Positions 1-5,643 of a DNA stretch of 8,285 bases are shown piece by piece. Under the pieces are notes generated by a model. That model was not told the DNA's origin and did no database searches. It worked only from the letters and a program-made list of their open reading frames with translations. Position 1 is the stretch's first letter. Every line of letters starts with the position of its first letter. A program made the position numbers and the translations under genes. Source of the DNA: Candidatus Nomurabacteria bacterium (GTDB lineage Bacteria > Patescibacteriota > Minisyncoccia > Phycocordibacterales > CSBR16-119). The stretch lies in contig SKGB01000032.1 in the NCBI GenBank assembly GCA_007117675.1, positions 1 through 8,285 on the forward strand. The letters run 5' to 3'.

Positions 1-16
1 GAACTCTAAAATGTTC

Positions 17-45
17 TTGACAATTTAATATTATAATGCTATATT
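17..45 (+). promoter_or_regulatory. Sigma70-type promoter with extended -10
   Basis: A perfect TTGACA (17-22) lies 17 nt upstream of TATATT (40-45), which is preceded by TGC (37-39), an extended -10. Initiation is expected near 51-52. A second TATAAT at 32-37 is too close to the -35 to pair with it. This is the best promoter in the window. No ORF of normal size follows until 516, so it most likely drives the structured RNA, the hammerhead and then the 516 gene. Confidence 0.72.
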
Positions 46-51
46 ACTCAC

Positions 52-447
52 AGTTCTTTAAATGAATACAGACCCCTCGATACTAGATTATTGAGGGTTC
101 TGTTCGGAAGAGGTTTTGGAGATGCCTGAAGATCTCGACCATTACCCATTATAAATGATGGTCATCTCTTCTGTTAATCAGGTAGTGCAGGTTGCTCTTT
201 TTACTTTCTTTCTGTGTCTTTGGGTGGACACAAGAGAATTAAACTATGTTTTATGGACTATATCCTTACATATCCCTGGAGGAGTGTAATAAATGTAGTA
301 ACCCTTTCCCTATTTATACGGATTGGGATTTCTATAAAACTAGGGTTTTCTAGCACAGGGGCCTGTACGTAATGTAAACCTCCCTAATAAGAAAACCAAA
401 TTTATTCATAAGTAAAGGAAAAAGAGAATTCTCTTTTTCCTTCTGTC
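52..447 (+). ncRNA. Large structured noncoding RNA, 5' product of the hammerhead
   Basis: This stretch runs from the predicted transcription start to the predicted hammerhead cut after C447 and is full of inverted repeats. Seen in order: helix 68-72/99-103 continuing as 74-82/89-97 around a 6-nt loop; helix 105-112/166-173 enclosing hairpins 119-123/132-136 and 137-144/156-163, which makes a three-way junction; hairpin 213-218/227-232 with an 8-nt loop; helix 300-305/342-347 enclosing 307-310/325-328; hairpin 355-358/363-366; a possible long-range GGAGG/CCTCC pairing (278-282 with 379-383); and the 12-bp hairpin 415-426/431-442. I see no RNase P RNA, tmRNA or 6S landmarks and recognise no known class. 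One 44-codon ORF (155-289) lies inside and is uncertain. The helices are read by eye and are not folded or covariation-tested. Confidence 0.6.
415..442 (+). repeat. 12-bp perfect inverted repeat abutting the ribozyme
   Basis: Positions 415-426 are exactly complementary to 431-442, with an AATT loop. In RNA this is a stable hairpin ending five bases before the hammerhead cleavage site. It lacks a following U-run outside the stem, so it does not look like an intrinsic terminator. Its last three bases (440-442) are also needed for hammerhead stem III. The two structures therefore either compete or meet at 439/440 and stack coaxially. Its centre is a GAATTC site (426-431). Confidence 0.75.
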
Positions 448-495
448 TCGAGATGTATTGTCTCGACTGATGAGTCCAAAAGGACGAAACAGAAG
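440..495 (+). ncRNA. Type III hammerhead self-cleaving ribozyme
   Basis: All conserved core positions are present. Stem III is 440-446 paired with 489-495 (7 bp, open-ended, hence type III). The cleavage nucleotide is C447 in a GUC triplet. Stem I is TCGAGA (448-453) with TCTCGA (461-466) around a 7-nt loop (454-460). CUGAUGA is at 467-473. Stem II is GUCC (474-477) with GGAC (482-485) closed by AAAA. GAA is at 486-488, and A489 pairs with U446. Hammerheads of this form cut after H17, leaving a 2',3'-cyclic phosphate on C447 and a 5'-OH on U448. The upstream RNA is thereby separated from the leader of the gene at 516. Whether loop I and loop II form the usual tertiary contact cannot be read by eye. 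An exact core plus three perfect helices makes chance very unlikely. Confidence 0.93.
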
Positions 496-515
496 AACCT
501 TAAAATTAAATAACC

Positions 516-1037
516 ATGGAAGAGATAACCAGAGAATTTATTGTAACTGATAACTACGGAGACGTAACTACGCTAAAGATATCTTCAGATAGTATTACAA
601 ATCTGCTCGGTTGGCTTAACAAGTTAAACTTAGCAAGTATGGGCGAAAAGATGACACTGTGGACATTTAAATGGCTTGCAGATGCATTTCTTGAAAGTGA
701 AGGTGGTAGTGAAGTTGTTGGATCTACACAAATTCTCACAGAGAAATTTGATGACGATTTCTACAATTGTGTAGAAAGAGGAGAATTGTTCCAAGTGACA
801 CTTCACATCATCGATAGTGAAAAAGAAGAGTGGTTTTGGCTTAACTTCATGTTTGGCTTCAATGAGGAAGGTGGGGAAGAAGTGAAAGTATTTTATGAGT
901 CTGTTTACTATCAGGAGGCTACCATGAAGCGTCTCACCGGACATAATGAATCTTACACACTACCTTGCTGGAAGAAAGGAATGTCTGAGATTCAGACTAT
1001 GCTCCAGAAGGCATTTCCTGAAATTCCAGTTCCGTAA
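516..1037 (+). CDS. Hypothetical acidic protein downstream of the hammerhead
   Basis: I do not recognise this 173-residue protein. It is soluble-looking and acidic, with Glu-rich segments around residues 60-67, 101-106 and 117-122, and rich in aromatic residues (Trp 33, 49, 53, 106, 108, 152). It has two cysteines (85 and 151), no signal peptide and no membrane segment. Its pattern suggests a mixed alpha/beta fold with a helix near residues 46-61 and strands near 91-100 and 106-114. The ATG has no Shine-Dalgarno sequence. The only strong upstream promoter is at 17-45, so the mRNA should carry the hammerhead, and after cleavage its 5' end would be U448, 68 nt before the ATG. A weak -10-like TAAAAT at 501-506 could instead give leaderless mRNA. 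A terminator follows 23 nt after the stop. The gene-level call is firm; the function is unknown. Confidence 0.8.
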   Translation: MEEITREFIVTDNYGDVTTLKISSDSITNLLGWLNKLNLASMGEKMTLWTFKWLADAFLESEGGSEVVGSTQILTEKFDDDFYNCVERGELFQVTLHIIDSEKEEWFWLNFMFGFNEEGGEEVKVFYESVYYQEATMKRLTGHNESYTLPCWKKGMSEIQTMLQKAFPEIPVP

Positions 1038-1060
1038 CATGGTAATTGTAGTTAAAGTAC

Positions 1061-1088
1061 AAAGCACCCGAAATAGGGTGCTTTTTTT
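1061..1088 (+). terminator. Intrinsic terminator of the ncRNA-hammerhead-516 unit
   Basis: AAAGCACCC (1061-1069) pairs with GGGTGCTTT (1076-1084) around a 6-nt loop, and T's run to 1088. It closes the transcription unit that begins at the 17-45 promoter. The next 165 bases (1089-1255) hold no gene I can support, only a small imperfect inverted repeat at 1152-1171. Confidence 0.85.
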
Positions 1089-1255
1089 CTTTACTTGATT
1101 TTCAGTACAGGGAATCGAACGGGAAAGGTTGACTTGTGCATAGAGAGAGTTAGTTCGAGCGCTCAAGAACTGTATAAAACCCCTAGAGATGTATGTGAAG
1201 GTGTTTTTTCTATGGGTTGAATTGAAGTTAGAATTATTAATATATTTTATATAAT

Positions 1256-1287
1256 ATAAACCCCGACTTATTAATGTCGGGGTTTAT
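1256..1287 (-). terminator. Terminator of the DUF62 gene
   Basis: Positions 1256-1267 and 1276-1287 form a perfect 12-bp stem (ATAAACCCCGAC/GTCGGGGTTTAT) with an 8-nt loop. It begins 9 nt after the stop codon of the minus-strand gene. The stem is symmetrical and could act in both directions. Confidence 0.8.
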
Positions 1288-1296
1288 CACTACATA

Positions 1297-2082
1297 TTAA
1301 ATTAGCTCAATAAGTAGAATGTCGTCAACCTTTATTTTGAGCTGAGATGCACCGTGATTTCTAACTAGCCCAAGTTCGTAAAGATTAAGAGAACTACCTT
1401 TATATATTGCCCAGGTGTCATCTGGTAAGTTTTTCATTGAGTCAGTAAACAGCCCTACACATTGAACTTTACCATTAATAGTCAGTCTGAAGCGTTGACC
1501 TTTTTGAAAATTTTGAGGTAAAACTCCAAAGAATTTTACAACTCCGAAATTATCAATATAAAGAACTTGACCTTCTTTAAATTTCGGATAAACCAAGTCT
1601 TGTGGATTAAACACAGAGCCTAATTTTTCCAGAGGTGTGCCCGTTGCTATCTTGGCACAAATTGGAGCATGAACTGTTTTTCCACCGAAGGAAATGAAAT
1701 CTTCTCCATCCAGTCCTTTTTTTGAAGATTCATAAACAACGTCAATACCAAAGTCTTTAATTAGCCAACCTAGTGTACCTGTGTTTGCGCCAATAAAGGT
1801 AAATCCATTTTTTGTTCTACCAATAATACGAGCTCGTTCTTTTCGGTTGGTCTTAAGCGAATTAAGAATAACCAAAAATATAGTGGATCTGGGCTCATAA
1901 ACTTCAGCCATTAACCTAACTAAAAAAGTTCCGGAGGTGACGCTGAAGTTTGGTGCCGGGACCACAGGTTCGATTCTTACGGTGTCTTTGAGTGGGCTTA
2001 GGTCTATATATTCACGTAGTGTTCCGTAAATCTCGTTTGCTGCCACGTCAGTGCAGTCTGTGACTATTACAATTTTTTTCAT
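1297..2082 (-). CDS. DUF62 / SAM hydroxide adenosyltransferase-like protein, active site altered
   Basis: The 261-residue protein has the two-domain layout of the DUF62 family (SAM hydroxide adenosyltransferases, chlorinase and fluorinase). The family converts SAM to adenosine plus methionine in the cytoplasm. Matching segments are the N-terminal VTD (7-9), the strand and loop at 68-85 corresponding to the usual VDPGVGT.R, NTG at 100-102 for DNG, SFGGKTVHAPICA at 131-143 for TFHGRDxFAPxAA, and YIDNFG plus a C-terminal barrel with KGSSLNLYELG for GS.GxLEIA. Key residues differ: the DPGVG Asp is Asn74, the HGRD His is Gly133, and only the Arg near 80 seems kept. The Asp-Arg-His triad is therefore probably broken, and SAM binding without hydrolysis or a different reaction is possible. 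The family call rests on motif memory. It is transcribed divergently from the arginyl-tRNA synthetase. Confidence 0.72.
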   Translation of the reverse strand: MKKIVIVTDCTDVAANEIYGTLREYIDLSPLKDTVRIEPVVPAPNFSVTSGTFLVRLMAEVYEPRSTIFLVILNSLKTNRKERARIIGRTKNGFTFIGANTGTLGWLIKDFGIDVVYESSKKGLDGEDFISFGGKTVHAPICAKIATGTPLEKLGSVFNPQDLVYPKFKEGQVLYIDNFGVVKFFGVLPQNFQKGQRFRLTINGKVQCVGLFTDSMKNLPDDTWAIYKGSSLNLYELGLVRNHGASQLKIKVDDILLIELI

Positions 2083-2109
2083 CGTGCTATTTTTATTTAC
2101 AATTTACCT

Positions 2110-2139
2110 ATTATTAACATTGTGAGTAACTGTTGTCAA
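2110..2139 (-). promoter_or_regulatory. Promoter of the DUF62 gene
   Basis: On the minus strand TTGACA (complement of 2134-2139) is followed after 18 nt by AATAAT (complement of 2110-2115). Initiation near 2103 would leave a leader of about 20 nt before the ATG at 2082. Confidence 0.5.
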
Positions 2140-2155
2140 TCTAATCAAATCATAG

Positions 2156-2184
2156 TTGATATTTTCTAGAAAAGTAAGTAGACT
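2156..2184 (+). promoter_or_regulatory. Candidate promoter of the arginyl-tRNA synthetase gene
   Basis: TTGATA (2156-2161) and TAGACT (2179-2184) are separated by 17 nt, giving a start near 2191 and a leader of about 22 nt. The -10 matches only four of six consensus positions, so this is tentative. It would lie back to back with the promoter of the divergent gene. Confidence 0.4.
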
Positions 2185-2212
2185 GTGAAAAGAAATAATT
2201 AAAAATAGAAAA

Positions 2213-3904
2213 ATGGAAAATAATAGTTCTTTATTCGTTAAGCAGGCTTTAATATCTGTTATTTCTGATTTAGGTCTTGAAAAAAAGGCTTTTAGCTTTT
2301 CAATCAACCAAAATCAATATTTCGGAGATTATTCGTCCAATATTGCTTTTTTGTATCAAAAAGAGTTGAAAATGACTCCATATGAAGTTGCATGCCTTAT
2401 TTTGGAGAATATTCTAAAAAAAGATGGAATAAACGACATCTTTCAGAAGGTTGTGGCTGAAAAAAATGGATATATCAATTTTTTTGTATCAGAAAAATAT
2501 CTGAGTAGGATTGTTTCTTATTTTCTAAAAAACGATCTTCCTTTTCAGAACTTCTTAGGCGGTGATGAGACTACATACATCATCGAATTTTCTTCACCAA
2601 ATATGGTTAAACCTTTTACTATTGGTTATCTTAGATCAACAATCATAGGTGACTCGGTAGCAAAAATATATTCATATGTTGGCAAAAAGGTTGTTAGAGA
2701 CAATCATTTGGGTGATTGGGGGATTCAGTTTGGGAAAATAATTTGTGCGGTCCAGAAGTATTCTTCAATCAAGGAGGTTGTGGAATCAAATGAACCTTAT
2801 CAGGAATTATTAGATCACTATCTTAGGTTTTCGGCCGAAGAAAAAACTAAACCCTCTTTAACAAAAAGAGCTTCAGAGATTTTTGCTGCAATGGAACGCG
2901 GAGAGAGTGATGTACTTAAAATATGGAGTCAGATAAGACACATATTGGAGCGGGGATTGAATAACATTTATTCAACACTTGGAATCACCTTCGATACAAT
3001 AAGTTGGGAAAGCTCTTCCAGGAATGGTGTACATCCGCTGATAGAAGATCTTGTGTCCACGGGTTTGGCAAAAATTAGCCAGGGGGCTGTTATTGTTGAA
3101 TTTGATGATGAAAACTTACCTGTGGTTGTTCTTAGAAAAAGTGATGGCTCAGCCCTATATGCCGCAAGAGAACTTTTTACAGACAAACAAAGGTTTTCTA
3201 AACACGGTAATGAGCTGGTGATTATAAATGAAGTTGGGGTTGATCAGTCTACATATCTGAGTCAAATTTATTCAATTGAGTGTCAACTTGGTTGGTGTGG
3301 TCCAGATCAGCGTTTTCATTTAAGTCATGGGATGTACAGACTTGAGGGTGTGAAGATGGTTTCCGAAAAAGGGAATTATTTGTACATGCTCGATGTTCTG
3401 TCTTTTGCAAAAAACAAGGTTGCCGATAAATTTAAAAAAGCTTCTGAAGAAGATTCTCTGAAGATAGCTTTGGCGGCAATAAAGTTTAACGACTTAAGGA
3501 ATAACCACGCGAGTGATGTGGAGTTCAGCATGGAAACATTTACCGATAGTTCAAAAGGAACTGGACCCTATGTACAGCAAACTGCATGTAATATAAGATT
3601 GTTTCTACAGAACAATCAACGGCTATACGATGCTTTTGATATTAACACCCTTACAAAGCAGGAATTGCTGGTGATTAGGCATCTGGAAAAGTTTGACAAT
3701 TGCTTAACTTCCTGTGTTCTGGAAGTTCAATGTACTAAACTAGCTGTTTATGTCGTAGACTTGTGCACGCTTTATAATAAATGTTCTTTTAGTGATTTAG
3801 AAGACTCTAGTCAAGATAATTTTGTAACGGTGTCTAGTATCACCGAGAAAACAATTTCACTTGCCCTTGGCCTTCTTGGTATTCAAATACCAAAACAAAT
3901 GTAG
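2213..3904 (+). CDS. argS: Arginyl-tRNA synthetase, class I, with degenerate HIGH motif
   Basis: Cytoplasmic enzyme that charges tRNA-Arg using ATP. At 563 residues it is full length for the family. The N-terminal Add-1 domain is seen at about 1-95 (YFGDYSSNIAF at 36-46, then GYINFF). The catalytic domain carries SPNMVKP (128-134), GDWG (167-170) and DGSALYAARE (311-320). The segment VKMVSEKGN (380-388) stands where KMSxRKGN is usual. TGPYVQQTACNIR (450-462) opens the C-terminal DALR anticodon-binding domain, which ends in the typical LGLLGIQIPKQM. Oddities: the HIGH signature is T136-I137-G138-Y139, with both histidines replaced, and KMSKS is disrupted. The frame is intact, so this is not obvious decay. 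It may be a functional lineage variant or a second, repurposed copy. The start has only A-rich sequence upstream. Confidence 0.9.
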   Translation: MENNSSLFVKQALISVISDLGLEKKAFSFSINQNQYFGDYSSNIAFLYQKELKMTPYEVACLILENILKKDGINDIFQKVVAEKNGYINFFVSEKYLSRIVSYFLKNDLPFQNFLGGDETTYIIEFSSPNMVKPFTIGYLRSTIIGDSVAKIYSYVGKKVVRDNHLGDWGIQFGKIICAVQKYSSIKEVVESNEPYQELLDHYLRFSAEEKTKPSLTKRASEIFAAMERGESDVLKIWSQIRHILERGLNNIYSTLGITFDTISWESSSRNGVHPLIEDLVSTGLAKISQGAVIVEFDDENLPVVVLRKSDGSALYAARELFTDKQRFSKHGNELVIINEVGVDQSTYLSQIYSIECQLGWCGPDQRFHLSHGMYRLEGVKMVSEKGNYLYMLDVLSFAKNKVADKFKKASEEDSLKIALAAIKFNDLRNNHASDVEFSMETFTDSSKGTGPYVQQTACNIRLFLQNNQRLYDAFDINTLTKQELLVIRHLEKFDNCLTSCVLEVQCTKLAVYVVDLCTLYNKCSFSDLEDSSQDNFVTVSSITEKTISLALGLLGIQIPKQM

Positions 3905-3916
3905 ATCTTTTTGAGT

Positions 3917-3950
3917 AACCCGCTTTTATTTATTAGAAGCGGGTTTTTTT
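3917..3950 (+). terminator. Intrinsic terminator after argS
   Basis: AACCCGCTT (3917-3925) pairs with AAGCGGGTT (3937-3945) and T's run to 3950. It begins 13 nt after the argS stop. Its T-run overlaps the stop codon of the convergent S66 gene. On the minus strand no U-run follows the stem, so it mainly serves argS. Confidence 0.85.
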
Positions 3951-4746
3951 ATTTCATGTTGATAATTTTGGTAAAGTGATCAACCTCGTTGATTTTATGG
4001 TCCGTGAAGTATTCTTTAAGGACATCTTTTACAGACTTGTTGATCAGAGTAAAATCCATTGGGGTGTTATCTTGCTTAAATAGCATGGAATGCCCTAACA
4101 AAAAGGATGTAGGAGAAATATTTTTGTTGATAAGGGTTATACATAATTGATGAATATAGTATTTCAAGTCTTCTAAAGTTTCTCCGGGTATATAATGATG
4201 CTCAATAAATAGTGTTTTTTCAGAAATATCAATATTGAAAGAGTTGAGCATGAAGATTGTGGTTCCTAAATGCCCTCCAGTAATGATGTTTTCGTTTTCA
4301 TATACTAGACCACTTTTTTCTCCATGTATCGCCGTCTTTAAAAAGCTGGCAATTTCTTTTTGTTGGATGGTTGTGTAATATTTAGTTATATTTTTTAAAG
4401 CCAGTCCGTAGTAACAACTTACATTATGATTTCCGGCAATTAAGCTGAAATGTGTAAAGTCAGAAAGACCAATGAATGTTTTTTGGGAATTTTCTATGGT
4501 TTGCCAATTAATATTGTCTAGGTGTTCTATCATTTTTATCCCACCACTAACAAACCAAATCAGGGACACCTCAGGGTCAGATATGGCTTCTTTGAATCCT
4601 TCAAAAAGATCTTTATTGCCAGATTTGCCACTAGCGAAATCCTTATAGGCAATGTTGTTTTCATTTAAAAACCCGAAATCTTTTTCATAAGAGCTCCAAT
4701 GTGCTATGTCTGTATTGCTACATAAGTTAACTAATCCAATTTTCAT
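3949..4746 (-). CDS. S66-family serine peptidase (LD-carboxypeptidase / MccF-like)
   Basis: The S66 family cleaves either the L,D-linked terminal D-Ala of murein tetrapeptides (LdcA, cell-wall recycling) or aminoacyl-nucleotide antibiotics of the microcin C7 type (MccF, self-immunity). This 265-residue protein keeps the family signatures. SGGIKMIEHLDNINWQ (67-82) corresponds to RGGYGxxRLLxxLDW. GLSDFTHFS (93-101) holds the nucleophile Ser95, IEHH (181-184) gives Glu182, and LLGHS (216-220) gives His219, so a full Ser-Glu-His triad is present. There is no signal peptide, so it should be cytoplasmic. It is somewhat shorter than typical members. The usual RGG arginine is Ser67 and the usual GGNL is GGHL (157-160), which favours a diverged or MccF-like role over textbook LdcA. 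It lies 28 bp downstream of, and on the same strand as, the truncated EcoRI homologue, so the two may be cotranscribed. Confidence 0.8.
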   Translation of the reverse strand: MKIGLVNLCSNTDIAHWSSYEKDFGFLNENNIAYKDFASGKSGNKDLFEGFKEAISDPEVSLIWFVSGGIKMIEHLDNINWQTIENSQKTFIGLSDFTHFSLIAGNHNVSCYYGLALKNITKYYTTIQQKEIASFLKTAIHGEKSGLVYENENIITGGHLGTTIFMLNSFNIDISEKTLFIEHHYIPGETLEDLKYYIHQLCITLINKNISPTSFLLGHSMLFKQDNTPMDFTLINKSVKDVLKEYFTDHKINEVDHFTKIINMK

Positions 4747-4774
4747 ACCTGATCATTGTAACCCACAAAAGCTA

Positions 4775-5311
4775 TTATATCCAATAGGGGGAGTGATTGA
4801 AAAAGCTTTTTTGCACTGAGCCTTCACTAAAATCGTCACCATTTCCAAAACAAATAAAAGGTAAAACTCCTTCATTTTTAAATAAGGCTCTGATACCTAT
4901 AAGATTTTTCCCTAAACGCTCAATAGCATTGCCGCGCGCCTGTTTCGGTAACCCCTCTTTTTTCCGCTTATCATTTGTCCCTTGGTGTTTTACTTCCGAA
5001 ACAAGAATAATTCGACGTTCACCTTGCTTGTTCGTTGCAAAAAGGAACCCTCCGTCTGGGTTAATAAAAGTTGTGCTCATCGGGGTTCCAAAGTGTTCTG
5101 TATATTCTGGATACTGTCTTGAAAGCATGGCTATAATATCAACAATTTTCATTGTTTTTTCGTGCTCAAAATCTAATTGAGGATATTTCTCACTTAACTT
5201 GTTTATAACTATTAAAATCGCCTTATCAATATCTTTGTCCATCTTTTTGGATTTAGAGTTTTTGATAGAGTGTTGATTTTTATTAGCTCTTAAAAAATCT
5301 GAATTTGCCAT
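4775..5311 (-). CDS. EcoRI-family type II restriction endonuclease, C-terminally truncated
   Basis: This 178-residue protein matches EcoRI/RsrI from the N-terminus into the catalytic core. EKYPQLDF (41-48) corresponds to EcoRI NEYPQLSF. PDGG (85-88), with metal-binding Asp86, and SEVKHQG (105-111), with Glu106 and Lys108, correspond to EcoRI Asp91, Glu111 and Lys113. GNAIERLGKN (127-136) corresponds to GNAIERSHKN, the segment whose Asn, Glu and Arg read the site. EcoRI has 277 residues; here the similarity stops near residue 165. The remaining third, including the inner-arm arginines 200 and 203, is missing. The last residues, beginning KSFF, look unrelated. Another frame at the end runs on only to a TGA overlapping the S66 start, so a single frameshift does not restore the family C-terminus. 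No cognate methyltransferase lies in this window. It is probably an inactive remnant, though the catalytic residues are intact. An alternative start is Met24. Confidence 0.85.
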   Translation of the reverse strand: MANSDFLRANKNQHSIKNSKSKKMDKDIDKAILIVINKLSEKYPQLDFEHEKTMKIVDIIAMLSRQYPEYTEHFGTPMSTTFINPDGGFLFATNKQGERRIILVSEVKHQGTNDKRKKEGLPKQARGNAIERLGKNLIGIRALFKNEGVLPFICFGNGDDFSEGSVQKSFFNHSPYWI

Positions 5312-5312
5312 A

Positions 5313-5323
5313 GATAATATATT
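5313..5323. promoter_or_regulatory. Divergent, overlapping -10 elements in an 18-bp gene gap
   Basis: Only 18 bp separate the ATG of the EcoRI homologue (minus, 5311) from that of the small gene at 5330. The gap is nearly all A/T. TATATT at 5318-5323 sits 6 bp before the plus ATG, and on the minus strand TATATT/TATCT-like hexamers sit 2-8 bp before the other ATG. Any transcript from these would be leaderless or nearly so. No good -35 is visible on either side. Confidence 0.4.
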
Positions 5324-5329
5324 TATAGC

Positions 5330-5572
5330 ATGTCTTATTGTCTTAATCTAAGCAAGCAAGAGGGTGTAAAAATAGTAATCGTTCCTGGATATAATACTAT
5401 TAGTGGCAATGTGTATGTATTACCTTTTGGTAGTGATGACATTCAAAGAGACATGCTTTTCCCTAGACATTTGCAGGGGATGGGTGTGACCGATGAAGTA
5501 CTTCGAGAAATAATAGAGCTAGATGGTTCTTCGAAAAAAGCTATTCAGTCACCCGAGGATGACAATACCTAA
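5330..5572 (+). CDS. Small hypothetical protein divergent from the EcoRI homologue
   Basis: I do not recognise this 80-residue protein. Its first half looks like beta strands (VKIVIVPG at 13-20, NVYVLPFG at 27-34). A probable helix follows (VTDEVLREIIELD, 53-65), then a polar acidic tail. There is no HTH, so it does not resemble a restriction-modification controller protein, and it has no methyltransferase motifs. It starts 18 bp from the endonuclease start with no Shine-Dalgarno sequence. A terminator hairpin follows 18 bp after the stop. The coding call rests on intact length, fit to the gap and sensible composition. Confidence 0.6.
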   Translation: MSYCLNLSKQEGVKIVIVPGYNTISGNVYVLPFGSDDIQRDMLFPRHLQGMGVTDEVLREIIELDGSSKKAIQSPEDDNT

Positions 5573-5586
5573 AAATAGTTTAGTCT

Positions 5587-5618
5587 AAAAAAAGACCCGC
5601 CTGCAAGGGCGGGTCTTT
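5587..5618 (-). terminator. Strong terminator between convergent genes
   Basis: AAAGACCCGCC (5591-5601) pairs with GGCGGGTCTTT (5608-5618) around a 6-nt loop. Seven A's at 5587-5593 become the U-run for the minus-strand desaturase transcript, which makes it a strong terminator in that direction. It can serve the plus-strand 80-residue gene more weakly. Confidence 0.85.
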
Positions 5619-5643
5619 GAGAGTGTTGGCTCTCTCGTTTCGT

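Noticed and set aside
426..431. GAATTC at the centre of the 12-bp hairpin, in a window with an EcoRI homologue
   Set aside because: It is the only such site I found, but one site in 8.3 kb is unremarkable and any 12-bp palindrome can contain one; no link to the truncated nuclease is supported.
415..442. Intrinsic terminator just before the ribozyme
   Set aside because: The stem is A/U-rich and its U's are inside the stem with no U-run after it; a real terminator follows at 1061-1088.
52..515. RNase P RNA, tmRNA or 6S RNA as the identity of the left-end RNA
   Set aside because: None of their conserved segments is visible, and none of these classes ends in a hammerhead.
1109..1125. On the minus strand GTTCGATTCCC resembles a tRNA T-loop
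   Set aside because: The five-base T-stem does not pair, the acceptor pairing stops at 5 bp and no D or anticodon arm fits, so there is no tRNA; it is at most a fragment.
2104..2307. Minus-strand ORF of 67 codons with a hydrophobic stretch
   Set aside because: It overlaps the start of argS antisense and spans both divergent promoters; a shadow.
4797..5180. Plus-strand ORF of 127 codons
   Set aside because: It lies antisense inside the clearly recognised EcoRI homologue.
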